A stretch of DNA of 64,000 nucleotides, taken from assembly GCA_907163345.1 (NCBI GenBank), contig CAJQUN010000173.1, positions 1 through 64,000 on the forward strand, read 5' to 3'. This DNA is from Haberlea rhodopensis (Eukaryota > Streptophyta > Magnoliopsida > Lamiales > Gesneriaceae). Shown here piece after piece: positions 1 through 15,000 of the stretch; positions within the stretch are counted from its first letter, which is position 1; every line of letters starts with the position of its first letter. The translations under genes and the position numbers were made by a program. Under the pieces are notes generated by a model. It worked only from the letters and a program-made list of their open reading frames with translations, made no database searches and was not told the DNA's origin.

Positions 1-3000
1 AAAATTCCACAAATAGAATTGTTTTATCGAAAGACATATACTCTAATATTCGCACAAAAATCTTCATCCAAAAGAAAATGATGTACTATACTCGAATAAT
101 ATTCGCACAAAATAGAAATTTATCAAAAAATCAAAAAACATATGTAATTTGTGAAATTATCTTAATAATTTCGTCCAACTAAGAAAGTGATGTACTCAAA
201 ATAAATACTTGAATATTTGGACAAATCAAAATTATCAAAAAATAAAAAAAAACCTACGAATTTCTGAAAATTTCTCAAACCTTCCTCCAAATAAGAAAAT
301 ATGTACTCAAGACTAGATGTTAAAATTCCACAAATTGAATTGGTTACAAAGACATATACTCGAATATTCACACAAAAAAGAAATTTATGAAAATAAAAAA
401 ACCCCGTGACTATCAAAATTGCTCAAACACTTTTCCAACAAAGAAAATGATGTATTCAAAACACATAATCAAATATTCGCATGAAATCAAAATTTCTAAA
501 AACAATCAAAAGACTTTCGTAATTTGTGAAAATTTCTGAAAATCATCTTCCAACCAAGAAAATGTACTCAAGATTGATGTTAAAATTCCACAAAATGAAT
601 TTTTTTACAAAGACATTTACTCAAATATTGGCACAAAATCTCCTTACAACTAAGAAAATGATGTACTCAAGACTTATACTCGAATATTCGCATAAAATCT
701 TCATCCAACAAAGAAAATGATGTACTCAAGATCTATACTCGAATATTCGCACGAAATCGAAATTTATTAAATCAAAAAAACGTGCTTAATTGTTAAAATT
801 GCTCAAAAGTTGCTTCCAACCAAGAAAATGATGTACTCAAGACATATACGTGAATATTCACAAAAAATAGAAATTATCAAAAAATAAAAAAACATACGTA
901 ATTTTTGGATATATCTTAATAACTTCTTCCATCTAAGAAAATTGATTACTCAAAATAGATACTTTAATATTTGGACAAATCGAAATTTATCAAAACATAA
1001 AAAGTAAAAAAAACTTCCGAAATTCTGAAAATTTCGCAAAACCTTCTTCCAAATAAGAAAATGATGTACTAAAAAGACTAGATGTTAAAATTCTGATATT
1101 TGAATTGCTTTACGAAGACATATACTTAAATATTCACACGAAAATGAAACTAATGAAAAAAATAAAAAAAACGTCTGTAACTGTGAAAATTGCTCAAACA
1201 CTTTTTATAACAAAGAAAATGATGTATTCAAAACACATACTCGAATATTCGCATGAAATCAAAATTTCTAAGAAACTCAAAAAACATACGTAATTGTGAA
1301 AATTTCGCAAAATCATCATCCAACCAAGAAAATGTACTCAAGATTTGATGTTAAAAATTCCACAAATAGAATTTGTTTAGGAAGACATATACTCGAATAT
1401 TCGCAAAAATTCATCCAACAAAGAAAATGTGATGTACTATACTCGAATATTTGCACAAAATAGAAATTTATCAAAAAATCAAAAAACATATGTAATTTGT
1501 GAAATTATCTTAATAATTTCTTCCAACTAAGGAAGTTATGTACTCAAAATAAATACTTAAAAATTGGACAAATCAAAATTTATCAAAAAATAAAAAAAAA
1601 ACCTACGAAATTCTGAAAATTTCTCATAACCTTCCTCCCATAAGAAAATGATGTACTCAAGACTAGATGTTAAAATTCCACAAATTGAATTGGTTTACAA
1701 AGACATATACTCGAATATTCACACAAAAAAGAAATTTATGAAAAAAATAAAAAAAAACGCCCGTGAATATGAAAATTGCTCAAACACTTTTTCCAACAAA
1801 GAAAATGATGTATTCAAAACACATACTCAAATATTCGCATGAAATCAAAATTTCTAAAAAAATCAAAAAACTTACGTAATTTGTTAAAATTTCTCAAAAT
1901 CATCATCCGTCTAAGAAAATGTACTCAATATTTGATGTTAAAATTCCACAAATAGAATTTGTTTACGAAGACATATACTCTAATATTCGCACAAAATCTT
2001 CATCCAACAAAGAAAATGATGTACTATACTCGAATATTCGCACAAAATAGAAATTTATCAAAAAATCAAAAAACATATGTAATTTGTGAAATTATCTTAA
2101 TAATTTCGTCCAACTAAGAAAGTGATGTACTCAAAATAAATACTTGAATATTTGGACAAATCAAAATTTTCAAAAAATAAAAAAAACCTACGAATTTCTG
2201 AAAATTTCTCAAAACCTTCCTCCAAATAAGAAAATTATGTACTCAAGACTAGATGTTAAAATTCCACAAATTGAATTGGTTTACAAAGACATATACTCGA
2301 ATATTCACACAAAAAAGAAATTTATGAAAATAAAAAAACCCCCGTGACTATCAAAATTGCTCAAACACTTTTCCAACAAAAAAATGATGTATTCAAAACA
2401 CATAATCAAATATTCGCATGAAATCAAAATTTCTAAAACAATCAAAAGACTTTCGTAATTTGTGAAAATTTCTGAAAATCATCTTCCAACCAAGAAAATG
2501 TACTCAAGATTTGATGTTAAAATTCCACAAAATGAATTTTTTTACAAAGACATTTACTCAAATATTGGCACAAAATCTCCTTACAACTAAGAAAATGATG
2601 TACTCAAGACTTATACTCGAATATTCGCATAAAATCTTCATCCAACAAAGAAAATGATGTACTCAAGATCTATACTCGAGTATTCGCACGAAATCGAAAT
2701 TTATTAAAAAATCAAAAAACGTGCTTAATTGTTAAAATTGCTCAAAAGTTGCTTCCAACCAAGAAAATGATGTACTCAAGACATATACGTGAATATTCAC
2801 ACAAAATAGAAATTTATCAAAAATAAAAAAACATACGTAATTTTTGGATATATCTTAATAACTTCTTCCATCTAAGAAAATGATATACTCAAAAATAGAT
2901 ACTTAATATTTGGACAAATCGAAATTTATCAAACAAAAAAAGTAAAAAAACTTCCGAAATTCTGAAAATTTCGCAAAACCTTCTTTCCAAATAAGAGAAA

Positions 3001-6000
3001 ATGATGTACTAAAAAGACTAGATGTTAAAATTCTGATATTTGAATTGCTTTACGAAGACATATACTTAAATATTCACACGAAAATGAAACTAATGAAAAA
3101 AATAAAAAAAAACGTCTGTAACTGTGAAAATTGCTCAAACACTTTTTATAACAAAGAAAATGATGTATTCAAAACACATACTCGAATATTCGCATGAAAT
3201 CAAAATTTCTAAGAAACTCAAAAAACATACGTAATTTGTGAAAATTTCGCAAAATCATCATCCAACCAAGAAAATGTACTCAAGATTTGATGTTAAAAAT
3301 TCCACAAATAGAATTTGTTTAGGAAGACATATACTCGAATATTCGCAAAAAATCTTCATCCAACAAAGAAAATGATGTACTATACTCGAATATTTGCACA
3401 AAATAGAAATTTATCAAAAAATCAAAAAACATATGTAATTTGTGAAATTATCTTAATAATTTCTTCCAACTAAGGAAGTTATGTACTCAAAATAAATACT
3501 TAAAAATTTGGACAAATCAAAATTTATCAAAAAATAAAAAAAACCTACGAAATTCTGAAAATTTCTCATAACCTTCCTCCCGATAAGAAAATGATGTACT
3601 CAAGACTAGATGTTAAAATTCCACAAATTGAATTGGTTTACAAAGACATATACTCGAATATTCACACAAAAAGAAATTTATGAAAAAAATAAAAAAAAAC
3701 GCCACGTGAATATGAAACTTCGCTCAAACACCGTTTTTCCAACAAGAAAATGATGTATTCAAAACACATACTCAAATATTCGCATGAAATCAAAATTTCT
3801 AAAAAAAATCAAAAAACTTACGTAATTTGTTAAAATTTCTCAAAATCATCATCCGTCTAAGAAAATGTACTCAATATTTGATGTGAAAATTCCACAAATA
3901 GAATTTGTTTACGAAGACATATACTCTAATATTCGCACAAAATTCTTCATCCAACAAAGAAAATGATGTACTATACTCGAATATTCGCACAAAATAGAAA
4001 TTATCAAAAAATCAAAAAACATATGTAATTTGTGAATTATCTTAATAATTTCGTCCAACTAAGAAAGTGATGTACTCAAAATAAATACTTGATATTTGGA
4101 CAAATCAAAATTTATCAAAAAAAATAAAAAAAAAAACTACGAATTTCTGAAAATTCTCAAAACCTTCCTCCAAATAAGAAAATTATGTACTCAAGGACTA
4201 GATGTTAAAATTCCACAATTGAATTGGTTTACAAAGACATATACTCGAATATTCACACAAAAAAGAAATTTATGAAAATAAAAAACACCCCGTGACCATC
4301 AAAATTGCTCAAACACTTTTTCCAACAAAGAAAATGATGTATTCAAACACATAATCAAATATTCGCATGAATCAAAAATTTCTAAAACATTCAAAAAGAC
4401 TTTCGTAATTTGTGAAAATTTCGGAAATCATCTTCCAACAAAGAAAATGTACTCAATATTTGATGTTAAAATTCCACAAATGAATTTTTTTACAAAGACA
4501 TTTACTCAAATATTGGCACAAAATCTCCTTACAACTAGGAAAATGATGTACTCAAGACTTATACTCGAATATTCGCATAAAATCTTCATCCAACAAAGAA
4601 CAAGATGTACTCAGATCTTACTCGCAATATTCGCCACGAAATCGAAGTTTATTAAAAAATCAAAAACGTGCTTAATTGTGAAAATTGCTCAAAAGTTGCT
4701 TCCAACCAAGAAAATGATGTACTCAAGACATATACGTGAATATTCACCACAAATAGAAATTTATCAAAAAATAAAAAAACATACGTAATTTTTGGATATA
4801 CTTAATAACTTCTTAACTTCTCCACCTAAGAAAATGATATACTCAAAAATAGATACTTTAATATTTGGACAAATCGAGAATTTATCAAAACATAAAAAGT
4901 AAAAAAAACTTCCGAATTCTGAAAATTTCGCAAAACCCTTCTTTCCAAATAAGAAAATGATGTACTAAAAAGACTAGATGTTAAAATTCTGATATTTGAA
5001 TTGGGCTTATAGCGAAGGACATATACTTAAATATTCACACGAAATGAACTAATTAGAAAAAAAATAAAAAAAGCGTCCGTAACTGTGAAAATTGCTCAAA
5101 CACTTTTTATAACAACGAAATGATGTATTCAAAACACATACTCGAATATTCGCATGAAATCAAAATTTTCTAAGAAACCAAAAAACATACGATAATTTGT
5201 GATAATTTCGCAAAATCATCATCCAAACCCAGAAAACGTACTCAGATTTGATGTTAAAAATTTCACAAATAGAATTTGTTTAGGAAGACATATACTCGAA
5301 TATTCGCAAAAAATCTTCATCCCAACAAAGAAAATGATGTACTATACTCGAATATTTGCACAAAATAGAAATTTATCAAAAAATCAAAAAACATATGTAT
5401 TTGTGAAATTATCTTAATAATTTCTTCCAACTAAGGAAGTTATGTACTCAAAATAAATACTTAAAAATTTGGACAAATCAAAATTTATCAAAAAATAAAA
5501 AAAACCTACGAAATTCTGAAAATTTCTCATAACCTTCCTCCCAATAAGAAAATGATGTACTCCAGAACTAGATGTTAAAATTCCACAAATTGAATTGGTT
5601 TACAAAGACATATACTCGAATATTCACACACAAAAAGAAATTTATGAAAAAAATAAAAAAAAACGCCCGTGAATATGAAAATTGCTCAAACACTTTTCCA
5701 ACAAAGAAAATGATGTATTCAAAACACATACTCAAAATATTCGCATGAAATCAAAAATTTCTAAAAAAAAATCAAAAACTTACGTAATTTGTTAAAATTT
5801 CTCAAAATCATCATCCGTCTAAGAAAATGTACTCAATATTTGATGTGAAAATTCCACAAATAGAATTTGTTTACGAAGACATATACTCTAATATTCGCAC
5901 AAAATCTTCATCCAACAAAGAAAATGATGTACTATACTCGAATATTCGCACAAAATAGAAATTTATCAAAAAATCAAAAAACATATTAATTTGTGAAATT

Positions 6001-9000
6001 ATCTTAATAATTTCGTCCAACTAAGAAAGTGATGTACTCAAAATAAATACTTGAATATTTGGACAAATCAAATTTATCAAAAAATAAAAAAAAAACTACG
6101 AATTTCTGAAAATTCTCAAAACCTTCCTCCAAATAAGAAAATTATGTACTCAAGACTAGATGTTAAAATTCCACAAATTGAATTGGTTTACAAGACATAT
6201 ACTCGAATATTCACACAAAAAAGAAATTTATGAAAATAAAAAACCCCCCGTGACCATCAAATTGCTCAAACACTTTTTCCAACAAAGAAAATGATGTATT
6301 CAAAACACATAATCAAATATTCGCATGAATCAAAATTTCTAAACATATCAAAAGACTTTCGTAATTTGTGAAAATTTCTGAAAATCATCTTCCAACAAAG
6401 AAAATGTACTCAAGATTTGATGTTAAAATTCCACAAAATGAATTTTTTTACAAAGACATTTACTCAAATATTGGCACAAAAATCTCCTTACAACTAGGAA
6501 AATGATGTACTCAAGACTTATACTCGAATATTCGCATAAAATCTTCATCCAACAAAGAAAAAGATGTACTCAAGATCTATACTCGAATATTCGCACGAAA
6601 TCGAAATTTATTAAAAATCAAAAAACGTGCTTAATTGTGAAAATTGCTCAAAAGTTGCTTCCAACCAAGAAAATGATGTACTCAAGACATATACGTGAAT
6701 ATTCACACAAAATAGAAATTTATCAAAAAATAAAAAAACATACGTAATTTTTGGATATATCTTAATAACTTCTTCCACCTAAGAAAATGATATACTCAAA
6801 AATAGATACTTTAATATTTGGACAAATCGAAATTTATCAAAACATAAAAAGTAAAAAAACTTCCGAAATTCTGAAAATTTCGCAAAACCTTCTTTCCAAA
6901 TAAGAAAATGATGTACTAAAAAGACTAGATGTTAAAATTCTGATATTTGAATTGCTTTACGAAGACATATACTTAAATATTCACACGAAAATGAAACTAA
7001 TTAAAAAAATAAAAAAAACGTCCGTAACTGTGAAAATTGCTCAAACACTTTTATAACAAAGAAAATGATGTATTCAAAACACATACTCGAATATTCGCAT
7101 GAAATCAAAATTCTAAGAAACTCAAAAAAACATACGTAATTTGTGATAATTTCGCAAATCATCATCCAACCCAGAAAACGTACTCAAGATTTGATGTTAA
7201 AAATTTCACAAATAGAATTTGTTTAGGAAGACATATACTCTAATATTCGCAAAAAATCTTCACCCAACAAAGAAAATGATGTACTATACTCGAATATTTG
7301 CACAAAATAGAAATTTATCAAAAAATCAAAAAACATATTAAATTTGTGAAATTATCTTAATAATTTCTTCCAACTAAGGAAGTTATGTACTCAAAATAAA
7401 TACTTAAAAATTTGGACAATCAAAATTTATCAAAAAATAAAAAAACCTACGAAATTCTGAAAATTTCTCATAACCTTCCTCCCAATAAGAAAATGATGTA
7501 CTCAGAACTAGATGTTAAAATTCCACAAATTGAATTGGTTTACAAAGACATATACTCGAATATTCACACAAAAAAGAAATTTAATGAAAAAAAATAAAAA
7601 ACGCCCGTGAATATGAAAATTGCTCAAAACACTTTTTCCAACAAGAAAATGATGTATTCAAAACACATACTCAAATATTCGCATGAAATAAAAATTTCTA
7701 TAAAAATCAAAAAACTTACGTATTTGTTAAATTTCTCAAAATCATCATCCGTCTAAGAAAATGTACTCAATATTTGATTTTAAAATTCCACAAATAGAAT
7801 TTGTTTACGAAGACATATACTCTAATATTCGCACAAAATCTTCATCCAACAAAGAAATGATGTAACTATACTCGAATATTTCGCCACAAAATAGAAATTT
7901 AATCAAAATATCAAAAAACATATGTAATTTGTGAAATTATCTTAATAATTTCGTCCACTAAGAAGTGATGTACTCAAAATAAATACTTGAATATTTGGAC
8001 AAATCAAAATTTATCAAAAAAAAAAAAAAACTACGAATTTCTGAAAATTTCTCAAAAACCTTCCTCCAAATAAGAAAATTATGTACTCAAGACTAGATGT
8101 TAAAATTCCACAAATTGAATTGGTTTACAAAGACATATACTCGAATATTCACACAAAAAAGAAATTTATGAAAATAAAAAACCCCCGTGACCATCAAAAT
8201 GCTCAAACACTTTTTCCAACAAAGAAAATGATGTATTCAAAACACATAATCAAATATTCGCATGAAATCAAAATTTCTAAAACAATCAAAAGACTTTCGT
8301 AATTTGTGAAAATTTCTGAAAATCATCTTCCAACCAAGAAATGTACTCATGATTTGATGTTAAGATTCCACAAAATGAATTTTTTTACAAAGACATTTAC
8401 TCAAATATTGGCACAAAATCTCCTTACAACTAAGAAAATGATGTACTCAAGACTTATACTCGAATATTCGCATAAAATCTTCATCCAACAAAGAAAATGA
8501 CGTACTCAAGATCTATACTCGAATATTCGCACGAAATCGAAATTTATTAAAAAATCAAAAAACGTGCTTAACTGTTAAATTGCTCAAAAGTTGCTTCCAA
8601 CCAAGAAAATGATGTACTCAAGACATATACGTGAATATTCCCACAAATAGAAATTTATCAAAAACAAAAAAAACATACGTAATTTTTGGATATATCTTAA
8701 TAACTTCTTCCATCTAAGAAAATGATATACTCAAAAATAGATACTTTAATATTGGACAAATCGAAATTTATCAAAACATAAAAAGTAAAAAAACTTCCGA
8801 AATTCTGAAAATTTCGCAAAACCTTCTTTCCAAATAAGAAAATGATGTACTAAAAAGACTAGATGTTAAAATTCTGATATTTGAATTGCTTTACGAAGAC
8901 ATATACTTAAAATATCACACGAAAATGAAAACTAATGAAAAATAATAAAAAAAACGTTCCGTAACTGTGAAAATTGCTCCAACACTTTTTATAACAAAGA

Positions 9001-12000
9001 TAATGATGTATTCAAAACACATACTCGAATATTCGCATGAAATCAAAATTTCTAAGAAACTCAAAACATACGTAATTTGTGAAAATTTCGCAAATCATCA
9101 TCCAACCAGAAAATGTACTCAAGATTTGATGTTAAAATTCCACAAATAGAATTTGTTTAGGAAGACATATACTCGAATATTCGAACAAAATCTTCATCCA
9201 CAAAGAAAATGATGTACTATACTCGAATATTTACACAAAGTAGAATTTATCAAAAAATCAAAAAACATATGTAATTTGTGAAATTATCTTAATAATTTCT
9301 TTCCAACTAAGAAGTTATGTACTCAAAATAAATACTTTAAAATTTGAACAAATCAAAATTTATCAAAAAATAAAAAAAAACCTACGAAATTCTGAAAATT
9401 TCTCATAACCTTCCTCACAATAAGAAAATGATGTACTCAAGACTAGATGTTAAAATTCCACAAATTGAATTGGGTTTACAAAGACATATACCTCGAATAT
9501 TCACACAAAAAAAAGAATTTATGAAAAAAAATAAAAAACGCCCGTGAATATGAAAATTGCTCAAACACTTTTTCCAACAAAGAAAATGATGTATTCAAAA
9601 CACATACTCAAATATTCGCATGAAATCAAAATTTCTATAAAAATCAAAAAAACTTACGTATTTGTTAAAATTTCCTCAAATCATCATCCGTCTAAGAAAA
9701 TGTACTCAATATTTGATTTTAAAAAATTCCACAAATAGAATTTGTTTACGAAGACATATACTCTAATATTCGCACAAAATCTTCATCCAACAAAGAAAAT
9801 GATGTACTATACTCGAATATTCGCACAAAATAGAAATTTATCAAAATATCAAAAAACATATGTAATTTGTGAAATTATCTTAATAATTTCGTCCAACTAA
9901 GAAAGTGATGTACTCAAAATAAATACTTGAATATTTGGACAAATCAAAATTTATCAAAAAAAAAAAAAAAAACTAAACTAACGAATTCTGAAAATTTCTC
10001 AAAACCTTCCTCCAAATAAGAAAATTAATGTACTCAAGACTAGATGTTAAAATTTCCACAAATTGAATTGGTTTACAAAGACATATACTCGATATTCCAC
10101 AAAAAAGAAATTTATTGAAAATAAAAAAACACCCCCGTGACCATCAAAATTGCTCAAACACTTTTTCCAACAAAGAAATGATGTATTCAAACACATATCA
10201 AATATTTCGCAATGAAAATCAAAATTTCTAAACAATCAAAAGACTTTCGTAATTTGTGAAAATTTCCTGAAAATCATCTTCCAACCAAGAAAATGTACTC
10301 ATGATTTGATGTTAGATTCCACAAAATGAATTTTTTTACAAAGACATTTACTCAAATATGGCACAAAATCTCCTTACAAAACTAAGAAAATGATGTACTC
10401 AAGACTTATACTCGATATTCGCATAAAATCTTCATCCAACAAAGAAAATGACGTACTCAAGATCTATACTCGAATATTCGCACGAAATCGAAATTTATTA
10501 AAAAATCAAAAAACGTGCTAACTGTTAAAAATTGCTCAAAAGTTGCTTCCAACCAAGAAAATGATGTACTCAAGACTATACGTGAATATTCACACAAATA
10601 GAAATTTATCAAAAAAAAAAAACATACGTAATTTTTGGATATATCTTAATAACTTCTTCCATCTAAGAAAATGAATAATACTCAAAATAGATACTCTTAA
10701 TATTTGGACAAATCTAAATTTATCAAAACATAAAAAGTAAAAAAACTTCCGAATTCTGAAAATTTCGCAAAACCTTCTTTCCAAATAAGAAAATGATGTA
10801 CTAAAAAGAACTATATGTTAAAAGTCAGATATTTGAATTGCTTTTACGAAGGACATATACTTAATATTCACACGAAAATGAAACTAATGAAAAAAATAAA
10901 AAACGTCTGTAACTGTGAAAATTGCTCAAACACTTTTATAACAAAGAAAATGATGTATTCAAAACACATACTCGAATATTCGCATGAAATCAAAATTTCT
11001 AAGAAACTCAAAAAACATACGTAATTTGTGAAAATTTCGCAAATAAATCACCCAACCAAGAAAATGTACTCAAGATTTGATGTTAAAATTCCACAAAGAG
11101 AATTTGTTTAGGAAGACATATAATCGAATATTCGCAAAAAATCTTCATCCAACAAAGAAAATGATGTACTATACTCGAATATTTGCACAAAATAGAAATT
11201 TATCAAAAAAATCAAAAAACATATGTAATTTGTGAAATTATCTTAATAATTTCGTCCAACTAAGAAAGTGATGTACTCAAGATAAATACTTGAATATTTG
11301 GACAAATCAAAATTTATCAAAAAATAAAAAAAAAAAAACTACGAATTTCTGAAAATTTCTCAAAACCTTCCTCCAAATAAGAAAATTATGTACTTCAAGA
11401 CTAATGTTAAAATTCCACAAATTGAATTGGTTTACAAAGACATATACCTCGAATATTCACACAAAAAAGAAATTTATGAAAAATAAAAAACCCCCATGAC
11501 CATCAAAATTGCTCAAACACTTTTTCCACAAAGAAAATGATGTATTCAAAACACATAATCAAATATTTCGCATGAAATCAAAATTTCTAAAACAATCAAA
11601 GACTTTCGTAATTTGTGAAAATTTCTGAAAAATCATCTTCCAACCAAGAAAATGTACTCAAGATTTGATGTTAAAATTCCACAAAATGAATTTTTTTACA
11701 AAGACTTTACTCAAATATTGGCACAAAATCTTCTTACAACTAAGAAAATGATGTACTCAAGACTTATACTCGAATATTCACATAAAATCTTCATCGAACA
11801 AAGAAAATGATGTACTCAAGATCTATACTCGAATATTTCGCACGAAATCGAAATTTATTAAAAAATCAAAAACGAGCTTAATTGTTAAAATTGCTCCAAA
11901 GTTGCTTCCAACCAAGAAAATGATGTACTCAAGACATATACGTGAATATTCACACAAAATAGAAATTATCAAAAAATAAAAAAATATACGTAATTTTTGG

Positions 12001-15000
12001 ATATCTCTTAGTAACTTCTTCCATCTAAGAAATCATATACTCCAAAATAGATACTTTAATATTTGGACAATCGAAATTTATCAAAACATAAAAAGTAAAA
12101 AAACTTCCGAAATTCTGAAAATTTCGCAAAACCTTCTTTCCAACTAAGAAAATGATGTACTAAAAGACTAGATGTTAAAATTCTGATATTTGAATTGCTT
12201 TACGAAGAACATATACTTAAATATTCACACGAAAATGAAACTAATGAAAAAAATAAAAAAAAAACGTCTGTACAGTGAAAATTGCTCAAACACTTTTTAT
12301 AACAAAGAAAATGATGTATTCAAAACACATACTCGAATATTCGCATGAAATCAAAATTTCTAAGAAACTCAAAAAACATACGTAATTTGTGAAAATTTCG
12401 CAAAATCATCATCCAACCAAGAAAATGTACTCAAGATTGATGTTAAAAATTCCACAAATAGATTTGTTTATGGAAGACATATACTCGAATATTCGCAAAA
12501 AATCTTCATCCAACAAAGAAATGCTGTACTATACTCGAATATTGCACAAAATAGAAATTTATCAAAAAATCAAAAAACATATGTAATTTGTGAAATTATC
12601 TTAATAATTTCTTCCAACTAAGGAAGTTATGTACTCAAAATAAATACTTAAAAATTTGGACAAATCAAAATTTATCACAAAATAAAAAAAACCTACGAAA
12701 TTCTGAAAAATTTCTCATAACCTTCCTCCCAATAAGAAAATGATGTACTCAAGACTAGATGTTTAAATTCCACAAATTGAATTGGTTTACAAAGACATAT
12801 ACTCGAATATTCACACAAAAGAAATTTATGAAAAAAAATAAAAAAAAACGCCCTGTGAATATGAAAATTGCTCAAACACTTTTTCCAACAAAGAAAATGA
12901 TGTATTCAAAACACATACTCAAATATTCGCATGAATCAAAATTTCTAAAAAAAATCAAAAAACTTACTAATTTGTTAAAATTTATCAAAATCATCATCCG
13001 TCTAAGAAAATGTACTCAATATTTGATGTTAAATTCCACAAATAGAATTTGTTTACGAAGACATATACTCTAATATTCGCACAAAATCTTCATCCAACAA
13101 AGAAATGATGTACTATACTCGAATATTCGCACAAAATAGAAATTTATCAAAAAATCAAAAAACATATGTAATATGTGAAATTATCTTAATAATTTCGTCC
13201 AACTCTGAAAGTGATGTACTCAAAATAAATACTTGAATATTTGGACAAATCAAAATTTATAAAAAAATAAAAAAAACCTACGAATTCTGAAAATTTCTCA
13301 TAACCTTCCTCCAATAAGAAAATGATGTACTCAAGACTAGATGTTAAAATTCCACAAATTGAATTGGTTTACAAAGACAATACTCGAATATTCACACAAA
13401 AAGAAATTTATGAAAATAAAAAACCCCCCGTGACCATCAAAATTGCTCAAACACTTTTTCCAATAAATAAAATGATGTATTCAAAACACATAATCAAATA
13501 TTCGCATGAAATCAAAATTTCTAAAACAATCAAAAGACTTTCGTAATTTGTGAAAATTTCAGAAAATCATCTTCCAACCAAGAAAATGTACTCAAGATTT
13601 GATGTTAAAATTCCACAAAATGAATTTTTTTACAAAGACATTTACTCAAATATTGGCACAAAATCTCCTTACAACTAAGAAAATGATGTACTCAAGACTT
13701 ATACTCGAATATTCGCATAAAATCTTCATCCAACAAAGAAAAATGATGTACTCAAGATCTATACTTGAATATTCGCTCGAAATCGAAATTATTAAAAAAT
13801 CAAAAAACGTGCTTAATTTTTAAAATTGCTCAAAAGTTGCTTCCAACCAAGAAAATGATGTACTCAAGACATATACGTGAATATTCACACAAAATAGAAA
13901 TTTATCAAAAAATAAAAAAACATACGTAAGTTTTTGGATATATCTTAATAACTTCTTCCATCTAAGAAAACTGATATACTCAAAAAATAGATACTTTAAT
14001 ATTTGGACAAATCGAAATTTATCAAAAACAAAAAAAGTAAAAAAACTTCCGAAATTCTGAAAATTTCGCAAAACCTTCTTTCCAAATAAGAAAATGATGT
14101 ACTAAAAAGACTAGATGTTAAAATTCTGATATTTGAATTGCTTTACGAATACATATACTTAAATATTCACACGAAATGAAACTAATGAAAAAAATAAAAA
14201 AAACGTCCGTAACTGTGAAAATTGCTCAAATACGTTTTATAACAAAGAAAATGATGTATTCAAAACACATACTCGAATATTCGCATGAAATCAAAATTTC
14301 TAAGAAACTCAAAAAACATACGTAATTTGTGAAAATTTCGCAAAATCATCATCCAACCAAGAAAATGTACTCAAGATTTGATGTTAAAAATTCCACAAAT
14401 AGAATTTGTTTAGGAAGACATATACTCGAATATTCGCAAAAAATCTTCATCCAACAAAGAAAATGATGTACTATACTCGAATATTTGCACAAAATAGAAT
14501 TTATCAAAAAATCAAAAAACATATGTAATTTGTGAAATTATCTTAATAATTTCTTCCAACTAGAGGAAGTTATGTACTCAAATAAATACTTAAAAATTTG
14601 GACAAATCAAAATTTATCAAAAATAAAAAAAATCTACGAAATTCTGAAAATTTCTCATAACCTTCCTCCCAATAAGAAAATGATGTACTCAAGACTAGAT
14701 GTTAAAATTCCACAAATTGAATTGGTTTACAAAGACATATACTCGAATATTCACACAAAAAAGAAATTTATGAAAAAAAATAAAAAAAACGCCCGTGAAT
14801 ATGAAAATTGCTCAAACACTTTTTCCAACAAAGAAAATGATGTATTCAAAACACATACTCAAATATTCGCATGAAATCAAAATTTCTAAAAAAATCAAAA
14901 AACTTACGTAATTTGTTAAAATTTCTCAAAATCATCATCCGTCTAAGAAAATGTACTCAATATTTGATGTGAAAATTCCACAAATAGAATTTGTTTACGA

